This document shows, in pieces, positions 53,660 to 62,656 of a DNA stretch of 63,956 bases. Location of the stretch: assembly GCA_021741355.1 (NCBI GenBank), contig JAIOXZ010000021.1, positions 1 through 63,956 of the forward strand, in the 5' to 3' direction. The first letter of the stretch is position 1; each line of letters starts with the position of its first letter. The translations under genes and the position numbers were made by a program. The notes under the pieces are model-generated. The model was given only the letters and a program-made list of their open reading frames with translations, had not been told where the DNA came from and searched no databases. The stretch comes from Caulobacter sp. (GTDB lineage: Bacteria; Pseudomonadota; Alphaproteobacteria; Caulobacterales; Caulobacteraceae).

Positions 53660-54405
53660 TGGGCCGGCGCGGTGAACTGGCCCGGATGATCGACGACGCC
53701 CGGCGCGTGGTGGTGTTTACCGGCGCGGGCATCTCGACCGAGTCGGGCATCCCGGACTTCCGCAGTCCGGGCGGGGTCTGGTCGAAGATGAAGCCGATCC
53801 AGTTCCAGGACTTCGTCGCCAGCGAGGAGCGGCGGCGAGAGGCCTGGACGCGGGTGTTCAACGGCACGGCGGGCTGGACCGGCCGTGCGCCGAACGCCGG
53901 CCACGACGCGGTCGCCCGGATGGTCGCCATGGGCAAGGTGATGAGCGTCATCACCCAGAACGTCGACAACCTGCACCAGGACAGCGGCATCCCCGACGAG
54001 CGGATCATCGAGCTGCACGGCAATGCGACCTATGCCACCTGCCTCTCCTGCGCGCTGCGGCACGAGCTGCATCACCTGAAGCCGGCCTTCGTCGAGCGCG
54101 GCGAGATTCCGGCCTGCCGGTCCTGTGGCGGGCTGGTCAAGACGGCGACCATCTCGTTCGGCCAGCCGATGCCGCAGGACCAGATGCTGCAGGCGGAGGA
54201 GGAGACCCTCGCCTGCGACCTGTTCCTCGTGCTGGGCTCGTCGCTCGTGGTGTTCCCGGCGGCGGGATTTCCCCTGCTGGCCAAGCGCAACGGCGCCATG
54301 CTGGCCATCGTCAACCGCGAGGCCACAGACATGGACCGCTACGCCGACCTGGTGCTCCACGACGAGATCGGCGCCGTGATGACCGGGATCGCGCCGACGC
54401 TCTGA
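53659..54405 (+). CDS. cobB: NAD-dependent protein deacylase (Sir2/CobB family)
   Basis: 248-aa sirtuin. The start at 53659 overlaps the previous stop. NAD-binding GAGISTESGIPDFRS (about 22-36), TQNVDNLHQDSG and the catalytic His in IELHGNAT are present. The zinc site is CLSC and CRSC (about 129-132 and 155-158). The final LVLGSSLVVFPAAGFPLL closes the Rossmann fold. It removes acetyl or other acyl groups from lysines. Family assignment to CobB-like class II/III is by overall layout. Confidence 0.94.
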   Translation: MGRRGELARMIDDARRVVVFTGAGISTESGIPDFRSPGGVWSKMKPIQFQDFVASEERRREAWTRVFNGTAGWTGRAPNAGHDAVARMVAMGKVMSVITQNVDNLHQDSGIPDERIIELHGNATYATCLSCALRHELHHLKPAFVERGEIPACRSCGGLVKTATISFGQPMPQDQMLQAEEETLACDLFLVLGSSLVVFPAAGFPLLAKRNGAMLAIVNREATDMDRYADLVLHDEIGAVMTGIAPTL

Positions 54406-54411
54406 CCCCGT

Positions 54412-55305
54412 TCAGGCCGCCGAGGTCTTTTCCGAAATGGCGGCCAGCAGATCCGCCGAACCCAATGCGCCGCCCGTGACGTCTCCGGTCAGGGCGAACA
54501 TCGGCGAGACCGCCTCGGGCCCCTCGCCAGGCGGGAGGGGCGGCGTGTAGTAGCCAAGGGCATAGGCGCCGATATCGTAGCCGATCAGCTTCTGCAGGGC
54601 CGGATCCAGGGTGCGGGCGATCTCGGGCGGGCAGGACAGGTACTGGTTCTCCTCCTGGCGGAGCCAGCCCAGGCTGTAGGTGATGTTCAACCCCAACCGG
54701 TCGCCGTCCGAGGTATTGGCGCCGCCGCCATGGAACACGGTGCCGGTGTAGATCAGCACCGAGCCGCGCGACATCTCCGCCCAGGTGATCTCGCCCTCGG
54801 TCGGTCGCCGGTCGTCCGGCCAGTCGATCGACCCGGGAACCACCTGGGTGGCCCCGTTCTCGCGGCGGAAGTCGGTGAGGGCCCAGATGGTGTTCAACTG
54901 CGGCTCGACGCCCTTCAGGTGCGTTCCCCAGGCCCAGCGGTCGCGGTGGATCGGCTGGGCGGTCTGGCCGGGCATGATGCGGATCACCTGGCCGAGGTGC
55001 AGCTGGTAGCGCTCGCAGTTGGGTTTCAGGAACCGCTCGCACAGGGTGTTGATCAGCGGGTTCAGGATCAATTCGCGGCAGGTCGCAGAGCGGGCGACCA
55101 ACGCGCCGGTGCGTGTCGTGCGGACGCCGGAAAAGCCGTCTGCGCCGGTGGGCGTGGCCTCGACCCAGGGCATGATTTCGGCCACCAGTCGGTCGACCTC
55201 GGCCGGCGCCATGACGTTGCTGAGAATGACCGCACCATCGCGATCAATAACGGCGAGGATGTCGTCCGGCGCCGCCATGGCGGGCAGAGTGATCAAGTGG
55301 GGCAT
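54412..55305 (-). CDS. Phytanoyl-CoA dioxygenase (PhyH) family protein
   Basis: 297-aa Fe(II)/2-oxoglutarate oxygenase. The H-x-D pair is in IHRDRWAWGTHL (about 150), the distal His in TGTVFHGGGANTSDGDRLGL (about 215), with an Arg in the latter for 2-oxoglutarate. AGDGAVIL-type start (DRDGAVILSNVMAPAEVDRL) is the family entry. The ATG at 55305 is preceded by AGGGA; an upstream ATG at 55332 is possible. Substrate unknown. It converges with cobB and diverges from the dienelactone hydrolases. Confidence 0.87.
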   Translation of the reverse strand: MPHLITLPAMAAPDDILAVIDRDGAVILSNVMAPAEVDRLVAEIMPWVEATPTGADGFSGVRTTRTGALVARSATCRELILNPLINTLCERFLKPNCERYQLHLGQVIRIMPGQTAQPIHRDRWAWGTHLKGVEPQLNTIWALTDFRRENGATQVVPGSIDWPDDRRPTEGEITWAEMSRGSVLIYTGTVFHGGGANTSDGDRLGLNITYSLGWLRQEENQYLSCPPEIARTLDPALQKLIGYDIGAYALGYYTPPLPPGEGPEAVSPMFALTGDVTGGALGSADLLAAISEKTSAA

Positions 55306-55439
55306 CAGCGTTTCCCTGAGATCGCCTGACATCGATGAGCGGTCAGGATCGCGCGGGTGCGTCGGCGAGACAACTGGCCTTTCTTGAAAAGCCATCACGG
55401 CCAAGGCACAGAGAAGCCGGAGAAACCAGGAACGCCGCC

Positions 55440-56123
55440 ATGGCCGAGACCATCAAGATCACCTCCGGCCACGACGGCTTCGCCTTCGACGCCCTGCACG
55501 GCCAGCCAACGGGCCCGCGCAAGGGCGGGGTCATGGTCATCCAGGAGATCTTCGGGCTCGACCGCTTCGTGCACGAGGACGTCGCCCGCTGGGAGGCGCG
55601 TGGCTACGAGGTGCTGGCCCCCTCGATGTACGACCGGCAGCAGCCCGGCTTCACCGCCGCCCATGACGATCCGGCCGAGTTCCAGCAGGCGGTGAAGCTG
55701 GCCACCGCCAACGGCCCGGACAACGCCATGAGCGACATCCAGGCCTGTATCGACTTCCTCAGCCCCCGCGGGCCGGTGTTCATCGTCGGCTACTGCTACG
55801 GCGGGACGATGGTCTGGCTCGCGGCGTCGCGCTGCAAGGGCCTCGGCGCCGGCTCCAGCTACTACGGCGGTCAGGTGGCCGGGATGGCCGCCCTGCCCCT
55901 CTCCTGCCCCGTGGAGCTGCATCTGGGCCGCAAGGACGGCCATATCCCCGCCGACGAGGTGAAGGCCAAGGTGCAGGCCGCCCATCCCGAGGTTCCGGTG
56001 TGGATCTACGAGGCCTCGGGTCACGGCTTCAACAACTACGGCCGGCCCGAGTCGGACCTCGCCGACGCCGAGCTGGCCCGCCAGCGGACGGTGGCCCTGT
56101 TCGAGGCCAACGGAGCCGGCTGA
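55440..56123 (+). CDS. Dienelactone hydrolase-family protein 1
   Basis: 227-aa alpha/beta hydrolase. The cysteine nucleophile is in the elbow VGYCYGGTMVW (about 119), the acid is in GRKDGHIPADE and the His in YEASGHGFNNYG. MVIQEIFGLDRFVHEDVARW is the DLH oxyanion region. The start at 55440 was chosen because the family N-terminus (ITSGHDGFAFDAL) follows. It hydrolyses cyclic dienelactones or other esters. A paralogue follows with no gap, its ATG directly after the stop TGA. Confidence 0.92.
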   Translation: MAETIKITSGHDGFAFDALHGQPTGPRKGGVMVIQEIFGLDRFVHEDVARWEARGYEVLAPSMYDRQQPGFTAAHDDPAEFQQAVKLATANGPDNAMSDIQACIDFLSPRGPVFIVGYCYGGTMVWLAASRCKGLGAGSSYYGGQVAGMAALPLSCPVELHLGRKDGHIPADEVKAKVQAAHPEVPVWIYEASGHGFNNYGRPESDLADAELARQRTVALFEANGAG

Positions 56124-56798
56124 ATGGGTGAGCGGATCGCCCTGGCGACGACCGGCGGCAAGCCCTTCGCCGCCTGGCATGCGCGGCCGCGCGAGGCCCG
56201 TCGCGGCGGCCTGGTCGTGTTGCACGCGATCTGGGGCGTGACCCCGCACATCCGCGCCTTCTGCGACGGGCTGGCGGACCAGGGCTATGACGTGATCGCC
56301 CCGAGCCTGCTCGACGGGACGAACGCCTTTCCGGCCCAGGACACGGACTTTTCGATCCTCGACGAGCGCCTGGCGCTCGGCGAGGCGTCCGGCTGGGGCG
56401 CTGCGGCCATGGATGTCGTGCAGGCCGCCGTCGATGCGCTGGACGGGCCGGTCTATCTGCTCGGCTTCTGCTTCGGCGGCACGAGCGCGTGGCTGGCCGC
56501 CTGCCGTTGCGAGGGCCTGAAAGCCGTCGCCTGCTTCTATGGCGGCAAGATCATCGACTATGTCGACGAGACGCCGCGCTGTCCGACGATCCTGCATTTC
56601 GGGACGCAGGACGAGACCATCCCGGACACGGATGTGGCGACGATCACCGCCGCCCATCCGGACCTGCCCGCCTGGCTCTATCCGGCCGGCCACGCCTTCG
56701 TCGCGCCGAGCGGCTATCACGAGGACAGCGCGAAACTGGCGATGCTGCGCACCCTGCAGCTATTCCACCGCAGCGGCGGCGCGAAGGGCGAGGTCTGA
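56124..56798 (+). CDS. Dienelactone hydrolase-family protein 2
   Basis: 224-aa paralogue of the preceding gene, with the nucleophile in LGFCFGGTSAWLAA, the acid in FGTQDETIPD and the His in YPAGHAFVAPSG. It is the second of a tandem pair and starts immediately at the stop codon of the first. Differences in the cap region (e.g. LLDGTNAFPAQDTDF here) suggest a different substrate. A terminator hairpin follows at 56804-56830. Confidence 0.9.
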   Translation: MGERIALATTGGKPFAAWHARPREARRGGLVVLHAIWGVTPHIRAFCDGLADQGYDVIAPSLLDGTNAFPAQDTDFSILDERLALGEASGWGAAAMDVVQAAVDALDGPVYLLGFCFGGTSAWLAACRCEGLKAVACFYGGKIIDYVDETPRCPTILHFGTQDETIPDTDVATITAAHPDLPAWLYPAGHAFVAPSGYHEDSAKLAMLRTLQLFHRSGGAKGEV

Positions 56799-56803
56799 CA
56801 ATT

Positions 56804-56830
56804 CTCCCCTCCCCGCCAGGCGGGGAGGAA
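56804..56830. terminator. Bidirectional terminator hairpin
   Basis: CCTCCCCGCC (56808-56817) and GGCGGGGAGG (56819-56828) form a tight stem, extended by an imperfect ATTC/GAAT pair. It lies between the convergent dienelactone hydrolase pair and the next gene and may serve both. Confidence 0.6.
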
Positions 56831-56836
56831 TGATCG

Positions 56837-57418
56837 TCAGTCCTTCGACACCGCCCCGCCTTCCGGCCAGCTGGAATCCCCAACGCGCCTGAGGTTCATT
56901 TCGAAAATCTGCCGGGGCGGCTGTCCCTCGGCCACGTACTCGCCGACTTCGCGCCAGGTCCCGTCCCGGATCACCGCCGTGTAGCGGATGATCGCGCCGG
57001 GGCCGGTCGGCACGGTCCAGATGAAGCCGTCGTCCGTCAGGGTCAGCGGGAAGTCGCCCTGGCGGCCCATCGCCCAGGACTTGAAGCTGAAGGTCTTGCC
57101 AACCGGGTCGTAGGACATGACGCCCAGGGCGTTGAAACTCACCGAACCGTCGGCCTCGTAGCCGCGGCCCTCGATGACCTTCACCGCGCCGCCAAGGAAC
57201 GGTCCGATCCGCTCGGTCTGGGTGACCTCATGCTTCTTGCCGGAGCGATCCATGGTCCAGGCGGATCCACGCCAGACGCCGTCCATCTTCGCCAGGGGCG
57301 CGAGGCCCGCTTTCTGCGCGGCGATCAGGGCGGTGGGGTCAGGCTGCTGCGCGAGGGCGGGCGAGGCGGCGCAGCCGAGGGACAGAGCCGCCAGGACGGC
57401 GACGATTGAGCGATGCAT
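56837..57418 (-). CDS. Secreted DUF1579-like protein
   Basis: 193-aa exported protein. The start at 57418 gives a signal peptide (MHRSIVAVLAALSLGCAASP, cut near ALAQ). The mature part looks like a lipocalin-type barrel of the DUF1579 kind: MDGVWRGSAWTMDRSGKKHE, TQTERIGPFLGGAVKVIEGR, SYDPVGKTFSFKSWAMGRQG. Such proteins are unannotated and presumably bind a small ligand. There is no operon partner; both neighbouring genes are separated by more than 35 bases. Confidence 0.78.
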   Translation of the reverse strand: MHRSIVAVLAALSLGCAASPALAQQPDPTALIAAQKAGLAPLAKMDGVWRGSAWTMDRSGKKHEVTQTERIGPFLGGAVKVIEGRGYEADGSVSFNALGVMSYDPVGKTFSFKSWAMGRQGDFPLTLTDDGFIWTVPTGPGAIIRYTAVIRDGTWREVGEYVAEGQPPRQIFEMNLRRVGDSSWPEGGAVSKD

Positions 57419-57474
57419 CGATGACTCTCCCGATCTCGAAGACACCGATACTCTGAATTACAAAGTTCTCTTCG

Positions 57475-58173
57475 TCAATCCGTCTTCGGCGCAGCCTTTC
57501 GGGCCTTGCGCTTGTGGACCATTGCGCGCGCCTGGATCAGCAGCGGGATCAGCCAGTAGGCGCAACCGGGCAACCACGGCGCCGCCGCGATCGGTCCGAC
57601 CGCCGCCAGCAGGGCCGAGACAAGTCCCGCCGACGCCACGATCATCCAGATCGCGCACCGGCTCACGGCGTCCTGTCTGTCATCCTCCCTGACCCGCAGG
57701 GCGGCCGACCGCCGGGCGGCCTGGCCGAACAGCGAGGCGACCAGCAGCGACAGGGCGGCGAAGCCCAGGCCGTAGATGATGTAGAGCGCCCGCAGATCAG
57801 CGAACGACCCGATCAGCACCGCGCCGGGCAGTCGGCGACCGCTGCCCCAGTGGAACCCGGCGTCGACCAGCATGCGCAGCGGGAAGACGTAGACCAGCAC
57901 GGTGAACACCAGCCCCAGGCTGAGCAGGGTGGCGAGCTGATCACGGTGCGGGGTCATGCGGCCATAGTCGCGATGCGCGAGCCAGAACAGCACGAGCAGG
58001 GCGAACGACGCGGCGGAGGCCGGGATCTGGCCCAGCGCCCGGTACAGGCCGTCGAGCGTCGAAATCGGCTCGACGCTGGCGATCAGCAGCATGGTGACGG
58101 CAAAGGCGAACGCCGCGTCGACGAAGGCGTCCAGACGCTTGGCCTCGATGCTTCGTCCGGATTCAGCGTCCAT
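57475..58173 (-). CDS. TMEM175/DUF1211-type membrane protein
   Basis: 232-aa membrane protein with about six helices. The first helix has the TMEM175 signature EAKRLDAFVDAAFAFAVTML, in which the RxxAFxDA pattern near the pore marks the family of bacterial K+ channels; a matching second-half motif is not clear. The C-terminus is basic (MVHKRKARKAAPK). Its start lies inside the last codons of mtnP, an 11-base overlap on the same strand. Ion selectivity cannot be read from sequence. Confidence 0.8.
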   Translation of the reverse strand: MDAESGRSIEAKRLDAFVDAAFAFAVTMLLIASVEPISTLDGLYRALGQIPASAASFALLVLFWLAHRDYGRMTPHRDQLATLLSLGLVFTVLVYVFPLRMLVDAGFHWGSGRRLPGAVLIGSFADLRALYIIYGLGFAALSLLVASLFGQAARRSAALRVREDDRQDAVSRCAIWMIVASAGLVSALLAAVGPIAAAPWLPGCAYWLIPLLIQARAMVHKRKARKAAPKTD

Positions 58174-59047
58174 GACCGCCCCCGCCCAGTACGCGGCCCG
58201 CCACGGCGTCGAGCCTCGCCATCATCGCCGGGTCGCGCGCCTCGGCAGCGGTGATCAGAGCCCAGTCGAGGCAGGTGTCGATGGGCGAGGCCGGACGCTC
58301 CGCCGGCAGGGACAGCGCCAGCTGGATCACCAGCGCCCGGGCCTTGGCGGTGTTGGCGTGCATCACTTCGAGAATATGCCCGACCTCAACGGCGGCCTCG
58401 CCCTCGCGCCAGCAGTCGTAGTCGGTGACCATGCAGACGGAGGCGTAGGGCAGTTCCGCCTCGCGGGCCAGCTTGGCCTCCGGCATGTTCGTCATGCCGA
58501 TCACGTCGCAGCCCCAGGCGCGGTAGAGGTGGCTCTCGGCCCGCGTCGAGAACTGCGGTCCCTCCATCACCAGGTGCGTTCCGCCCTCGACCACCGTCGC
58601 GCCCGTCTGGCGCCCCGCCTCGGCGGCAAGGCCGGCCAGGCGCGGGCAGACGGGATCAGCCATCGAGACATGGGCCACCAGCCCTGGCCCGAAGAAGCTC
58701 TTCTCCCGGGCGAAGGTGCGGTCGATGTACTGGTCGACCATTACGAACGTGCCCGGCGGAAGCTCTTCCCGCAGAGAGCCGACGGCCGAGATCGACAGGA
58801 TGTCGGTGCAACCGGCCCGCTTGAGAACATCGATATTGGCCCGGCTGTTCAGCGCGCTGGGGGGAATCACATGGCCGACGCCATGTCGAGGCAGGAAGAC
58901 CAGCCGGGTGGTCCCGATTCGTCCGGTGACCAGATCGCTCGACGGCGCGCCGAACGGACTGTCGATCCGCACAGTCGTCCGATCCTCCAGTCCCGCGATG
59001 TCATAGAGACCCGATCCGCCGATGACGCCCAGCGTCCAGCCCGCCAT
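58163..59047 (-). CDS. mtnP: S-methyl-5'-thioadenosine phosphorylase
   Basis: 294-aa PNP/UDP phosphorylase-family enzyme splitting 5'-methylthioadenosine into adenine and MTR-1-P. The start at 59047 gives MAGWTLGVIGGSGLYDIAGL. Features: VFLPRHGVGHVIPPSALNSR (phosphate site), ILSISAVGSLREELPPGTFV and HLVMEGPQFSTRAESHLYRA, then GMTNMPEAKLAREAELPYAS. Met salvage otherwise is not represented in this window. It is coupled by an 11-base overlap to the downstream channel gene. Confidence 0.95.
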   Translation of the reverse strand: MAGWTLGVIGGSGLYDIAGLEDRTTVRIDSPFGAPSSDLVTGRIGTTRLVFLPRHGVGHVIPPSALNSRANIDVLKRAGCTDILSISAVGSLREELPPGTFVMVDQYIDRTFAREKSFFGPGLVAHVSMADPVCPRLAGLAAEAGRQTGATVVEGGTHLVMEGPQFSTRAESHLYRAWGCDVIGMTNMPEAKLAREAELPYASVCMVTDYDCWREGEAAVEVGHILEVMHANTAKARALVIQLALSLPAERPASPIDTCLDWALITAAEARDPAMMARLDAVAGRVLGGGGHGR

Positions 59048-59167
59048 GACTTTCTCCCCCTCAGGAACCCTGACCAGAGGTCCGACAGAATGGCGACGAT
59101 GTCCATGTTGAACCGTGGTCAGGACTTCCGGCTTGGCGTTCTGTTGAGCGCGGGCCACGCTCCCGGG

Positions 59168-59950
59168 GTGAAGACGCCCTCACCCCTCCTGCTGGCCCTC
59201 GCTCTGGGTCTTGGCCTCCCCTCCGCGGCCTGGGCGGATGAGAGCGCCTGCTGGTTCGAGAACGGTGCCGTCGTTGTGCCGGCGGAGATCGGCGGCGTGG
59301 CCGGCGACTGGCTGCTGGATCCCTCGGCGGCGCATACCCTGTTGCACGAGACGCGCGCGCAGATGGAAGGCCTGCCCCCGAGGTTTTCCGCCCGCGCCCG
59401 TCTCGCCGGCCAGACCCTGGAGGGCGTCGAGGTCACCGTCGCCGATCTCGATGACCGCGCGCCGGGCTTTCAAACGCCGATCGCGGGCGTCATCGGCGCC
59501 GATCTGCTGCGTCGGGTCGTGGTCGACCTGGACTTCGCGCCGTGCCGTCTGCGGCTGACGGCCGGCCCGGCACGGCGCCCGGCGCGCGGCGCGCGGTCCC
59601 TGCGCCTGACCGATGTGGCCGGGGTTCCCGTGGTCGAGGCCGGGGTTTCGGACGATCGCCGCGCCCGCCGGGGGCTGTTCGCCATCGACTTCAGCGCCCG
59701 GGCGTCGGTCAGGCTGACCGCGGCGGTGTTCCGGCCGGACAGAGACGGCGCAGCGAGCGCGCCGCGCAACCAGGCGCCGGGTCGCCTGCGCGCCCTGTCC
59801 TTCCAAGGCGAGCTGTACGAGGAAGCCACGGCCGCCCTCGCTCCGGATCTTGATCCGGTGCTTTCCGGCGCGCTCGGCACGGACCTCTGGTCCCGCTGGC
59901 GCCTGCGTCTGGACATCGCCGGCGGCCGGCTCTGGCTCACTCCGCAATGA
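59168..59950 (+). CDS. Exported retropepsin-like protein with two degenerate active-site motifs
   Basis: 260-aa protein. The GTG at 59168 gives a clean signal peptide (VKTPSPLLLALALGLGLPSA); ATG codons further upstream give implausible extensions. Two aspartyl-protease-like halves are visible: GDWLLDPSAAHTLLHETRAQ (about 44-63), where DPSA replaces D(T/S)GA, with TPIAGVIGADLLRRVVVDLD following, and LFAIDFSARASVRLTAAVFR (about 172), with GALGTDLWSRWRLRLDIAGG at the end. Both halves lack the glycine of the catalytic triad, so it is probably not a protease or is a divergent one. It ends just before the pet terminator. Confidence 0.75.
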   Translation: MKTPSPLLLALALGLGLPSAAWADESACWFENGAVVVPAEIGGVAGDWLLDPSAAHTLLHETRAQMEGLPPRFSARARLAGQTLEGVEVTVADLDDRAPGFQTPIAGVIGADLLRRVVVDLDFAPCRLRLTAGPARRPARGARSLRLTDVAGVPVVEAGVSDDRRARRGLFAIDFSARASVRLTAAVFRPDRDGAASAPRNQAPGRLRALSFQGELYEEATAALAPDLDPVLSGALGTDLWSRWRLRLDIAGGRLWLTPQ

Positions 59951-59978
59951 AAAAGGCCCGGGATTGCGCCCGGGCCTT
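59949..59978 (-). terminator. Intrinsic terminator of the petABC operon
   Basis: AAGGCCCGGG (59953-59962) pairs with CCCGGGCCTT (59969-59978) around a 6-base loop. On the minus strand it is followed by five T (59950-59954), so it ends petABC; it also overlaps the end of the convergent gene. Confidence 0.88.
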
Positions 59979-60002
59979 CAATTCAGGTCGGTGCGTGAGA
60001 GC

Positions 60003-60812
60003 CTAGTGGCTCTCGTTCTTCCACACCCGCCGGTAGCTGGCGTAGAGCATGCCCGAGAACAGGACCAGGAAGATCAGGACCGAGAAGCCCATCTTCTTGC
60101 GCTCCTCCATCTTGGGCTCGGCGGCCCACATCAGGAAGGCGGCGACGTCTTCGGCCTGCTGCTTGACGGTCGACTTCGTGCCGTCGTCAAACGACACCTT
60201 GTCCACCGCGAGCGGCGGCGCCATGCCGATGACTCCGCCGGGGAAGTACTTGTTGTAGTGCTGGCCGGGAGCCAGGGTCACACCATGCTCCGGCGGCCCG
60301 TAGCCCTGCAGCAGGCTGGCGATGTATTCCGGACCGCCCTCACGCGCCTTGGCCATCAGCGACAGGTCGGGCGGCGCGATGCCGCCGTTGCTGGCCTTGG
60401 CCGCGATGATGTTGGGGAACGGCGAAGGGAAGCGGTCGGCGGGAATGCCGGGGCGGGTGATGGGGTCGCCGGTCTCGCCGTCCAGATCAGGGATCTGGGT
60501 GTCCGCGGCCAGCGCCTTGACGACAGGGTTGTCGTTCGAGGTCAGGCCCTTCTCCGCCGAGTATTCCGGATCGAAGAACGGACCGCTCGGATCGCCGAGG
60601 TTGCGGAACGCCAGCAGGGTCATGCTGTGGCAGGACGAGCAGACCTCGCGGTAGACCTTGTAGCCCCGCTGGAGCTGGACCTGGTTGAAGCGGCCGAACG
60701 GGCCCTCGAAGCTGAAGGCGACGGGCTCGGGCTCGTGCGCCTTGGCGGCCGCCATGGCCGGACCGCCGACGAGGAGCAGCGCCGCCGCGAGCAGGGTGAC
60801 TTTGCGCAGCAT
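60003..60812 (-). CDS. petC: Cytochrome c1 of the bc1 complex
   Basis: 269-aa cytochrome c1. A signal peptide (1-22) precedes the haem motif CSSCH (C58, C61, H62), and the Met ligand lies in the PPDLSLMAKAREGGPE region or later. A C-terminal membrane anchor (about 243-262) holds it to the membrane. It transfers electrons from the Rieske protein to a soluble cytochrome c in the periplasm. It follows petB after 6 bases and ends at a terminator. Confidence 0.96.
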   Translation of the reverse strand: MLRKVTLLAAALLLVGGPAMAAAKAHEPEPVAFSFEGPFGRFNQVQLQRGYKVYREVCSSCHSMTLLAFRNLGDPSGPFFDPEYSAEKGLTSNDNPVVKALAADTQIPDLDGETGDPITRPGIPADRFPSPFPNIIAAKASNGGIAPPDLSLMAKAREGGPEYIASLLQGYGPPEHGVTLAPGQHYNKYFPGGVIGMAPPLAVDKVSFDDGTKSTVKQQAEDVAAFLMWAAEPKMEERKKMGFSVLIFLVLFSGMLYASYRRVWKNESH

Positions 60813-60818
60813 CGGGGC

Positions 60819-62102
60819 TCAGTCCTTGTGTTCGCCGCCGAGAACCGGCGAGGAGATGGTTTCAGGCGTCGGCAGGGGCTTCTCGAGGAGGCCCAGCAGC
60901 GGCATCACCACCAGGAAGTAGGCGAAGTAGTAGAGGGTCGCCACACGCGACAGCCAGACGAAGCTGTTCAGATCGGAGTCGACCAGAACGAACGTGGTCA
61001 GGCCCGGGATCACCTGGTCATCCGGCAGCTTGGCGCCGCAGAAGCCGAGGATCACGCACACCACCAGGAAGATGAAGAAGTAGAGCCGGGCCTGCGGCCG
61101 ATAGCGCATCGACTTCACCTTGGACGTATCGAGCCAGGGCAAGGCGAAGATGCAGACGATCGAGCCGAACATGGCCAGCACGCCGATCAGCTTCTCAGGA
61201 ACCGCGCGCAGGATCGCGTAGAACGGCAGGAAGTACCATTCGGGCACGATATGCGACGGCGTCACCAGCGGGTCGGCCGGGATGTAGTTGTCCGCGTGGC
61301 CGAGCGCGTTGGGCATGTAGAACAGGAACACCGCGAAGAGGATCAGGAAGACGCTCATCGCGAAGCCGTCCTTCACCGTCGCGTACGGGGTGAAGGGCAG
61401 GGTATCGGCCTTGGACTTGGGATCGACGCCGGTCGGGTTGTTCTGGCCGACGACGTGCAGCGCCCAGACGTGCAGCACGACCACGCCGGCGATCATGAAC
61501 GGCAGCAGGTAGTGCAGCGAGAAGAAGCGCTTGAGCGTCGGCTCATCGACCGCGAAGCCGCCCCACAGCAGGGTCGTGATCGCGTCGCCGACGATCGGGA
61601 AGGCGCCCAGCAGGTTGGTGATCACCACCGCGCCGTGGAAGCTCATCTGGCCCCAGGGCAGGACGTAGCCCATGAAGGCCGTGGCCATCATCAGCCCGTA
61701 GATCACGCAGCCGAGGATCCACAGAACCTCGCGCGGGGCCTTGTAGGAGCCGTAGTAGAGGCCGCGCAGCATGTGGATGTAGACGGCGATGAAGAACATC
61801 GAGGCGCCGTTGGCGTGCATGTAGCGCAGCAGCCAGCCGTAGTTCACGTCGCGCATGATGTGCTCGACGGAGGTGAAGGCGGCCGCAGCGCTCGGCGTGT
61901 AGTGCATCGCCAGCACGATACCGGTGACGATCTGAACGCCCAGGCAGAGCGACAGGATGCCGCCGAAGGTCCACCAGTAGTTCAGGTTTCGCGGCGTCGG
62001 ATAGTCGACGAAGCTGTCCCAGACGAGGCGGCCGACGGGCAGGCGCGCGTCAAGCCATTTGGCGAAACCGTTGCTCGGTTGATAGGTCGAATGTCCGCTC
62101 AT
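60819..62102 (-). CDS. petB: Cytochrome b of the bc1 complex
   Basis: 427-aa cytochrome b; the start at 62102 ([20 protein letters not shown]) was chosen over the open frame running upstream. Eight or nine helices carry the four haem-ligand histidines ([53 protein letters not shown]), and the Qo motif PEWY is in [17 protein letters not shown]. It catalyses the Q cycle with the Rieske protein. It lies 5 bases after petA and 6 before petC. Confidence 0.97.
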   Translation of the reverse strand: MSGHSTYQPSNGFAKWLDARLPVGRLVWDSFVDYPTPRNLNYWWTFGGILSLCLGVQIVTGIVLAMHYTPSAAAAFTSVEHIMRDVNYGWLLRYMHANGASMFFIAVYIHMLRGLYYGSYKAPREVLWILGCVIYGLMMATAFMGYVLPWGQMSFHGAVVITNLLGAFPIVGDAITTLLWGGFAVDEPTLKRFFSLHYLLPFMIAGVVVLHVWALHVVGQNNPTGVDPKSKADTLPFTPYATVKDGFAMSVFLILFAVFLFYMPNALGHADNYIPADPLVTPSHIVPEWYFLPFYAILRAVPEKLIGVLAMFGSIVCIFALPWLDTSKVKSMRYRPQARLYFFIFLVVCVILGFCGAKLPDDQVIPGLTTFVLVDSDLNSFVWLSRVATLYYFAYFLVVMPLLGLLEKPLPTPETISSPVLGGEHKD

Positions 62103-62107
62103 CTCGA

Positions 62108-62656
62108 TCAGCCGATCTTGACCTTGGTGTCGGAAAGGAAGGCGTAGTCGGGCACCACCAGGTTCGTCGGCGCCGGGCCTTTGCGAATGCGGCCTGAGGT
62201 GTCGTAGTGCGAGCCGTGGCAGGGGCAGAACCACCCGCCGTACTCACCGCCGCCGACCGTGGGCACGCAGCCCAGGTGGGTGCAGGACCCGACCAGGACC
62301 AGCCACTGGGCCTTGCCCTCCTTGTGGCGCTCAGCGTCCGTCTGCGGATCGCGCAGGGCGGCGCCGTCGTCCTTCACCGCGGCCGCGATCTGCTCGGGCG
62401 TGCGGTTGCGGATGAACAGCGGCTTGCCGCGCCAGTTGATGGTCACCTGCTGCGCCGGTTCGATCTTGGTCAGATCGTACTCGACGCTGGCGAGGGCCAG
62501 GGTATCAGCCGCAGGGTTCATCTGAGCGACAAACGGCCAGACCGCGGCGAGACCGCCGCCGGCGGCAGCGGTGATGGCGGCGATATGGATGAAGTCGCGC
62601 CGGGAGGGATCGTCTCCGGCTGCGGGATTCGTTGCGTCCACGGCGGTGTGGGCCAC
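62108..62656 (-). CDS. petA: Rieske iron-sulfur protein of the bc1 complex
   Basis: 182-aa protein with Tat-type signal ([12 protein letters not shown], arginines about residues 19-20) and a single membrane helix. The 2Fe-2S motifs are [10 protein letters not shown] and [15 protein letters not shown] at 62656 is taken as the start because AAGGG lies 8-12 bases upstream and the length is usual; the ATG at 62719 would add 21 residues. First gene of petABC, divergent from hemF. Confidence 0.9.
   Translation of the reverse strand: MAHTAVDATNPAAGDDPSRRDFIHIAAITAAAGGGLAAVWPFVAQMNPAADTLALASVEYDLTKIEPAQQVTINWRGKPLFIRNRTPEQIAAAVKDDGAALRDPQTDAERHKEGKAQWLVLVGSCTHLGCVPTVGGGEYGGWFCPCHGSHYDTSGRIRKGPAPTNLVVPDYAFLSDTKVKIG

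Noticed and set aside
59850..62147. Plus-strand frame of 765 codons
   Set aside because: Antisense to petB and petC; Gln/Asp/Arg-rich shadow with no family resemblance.
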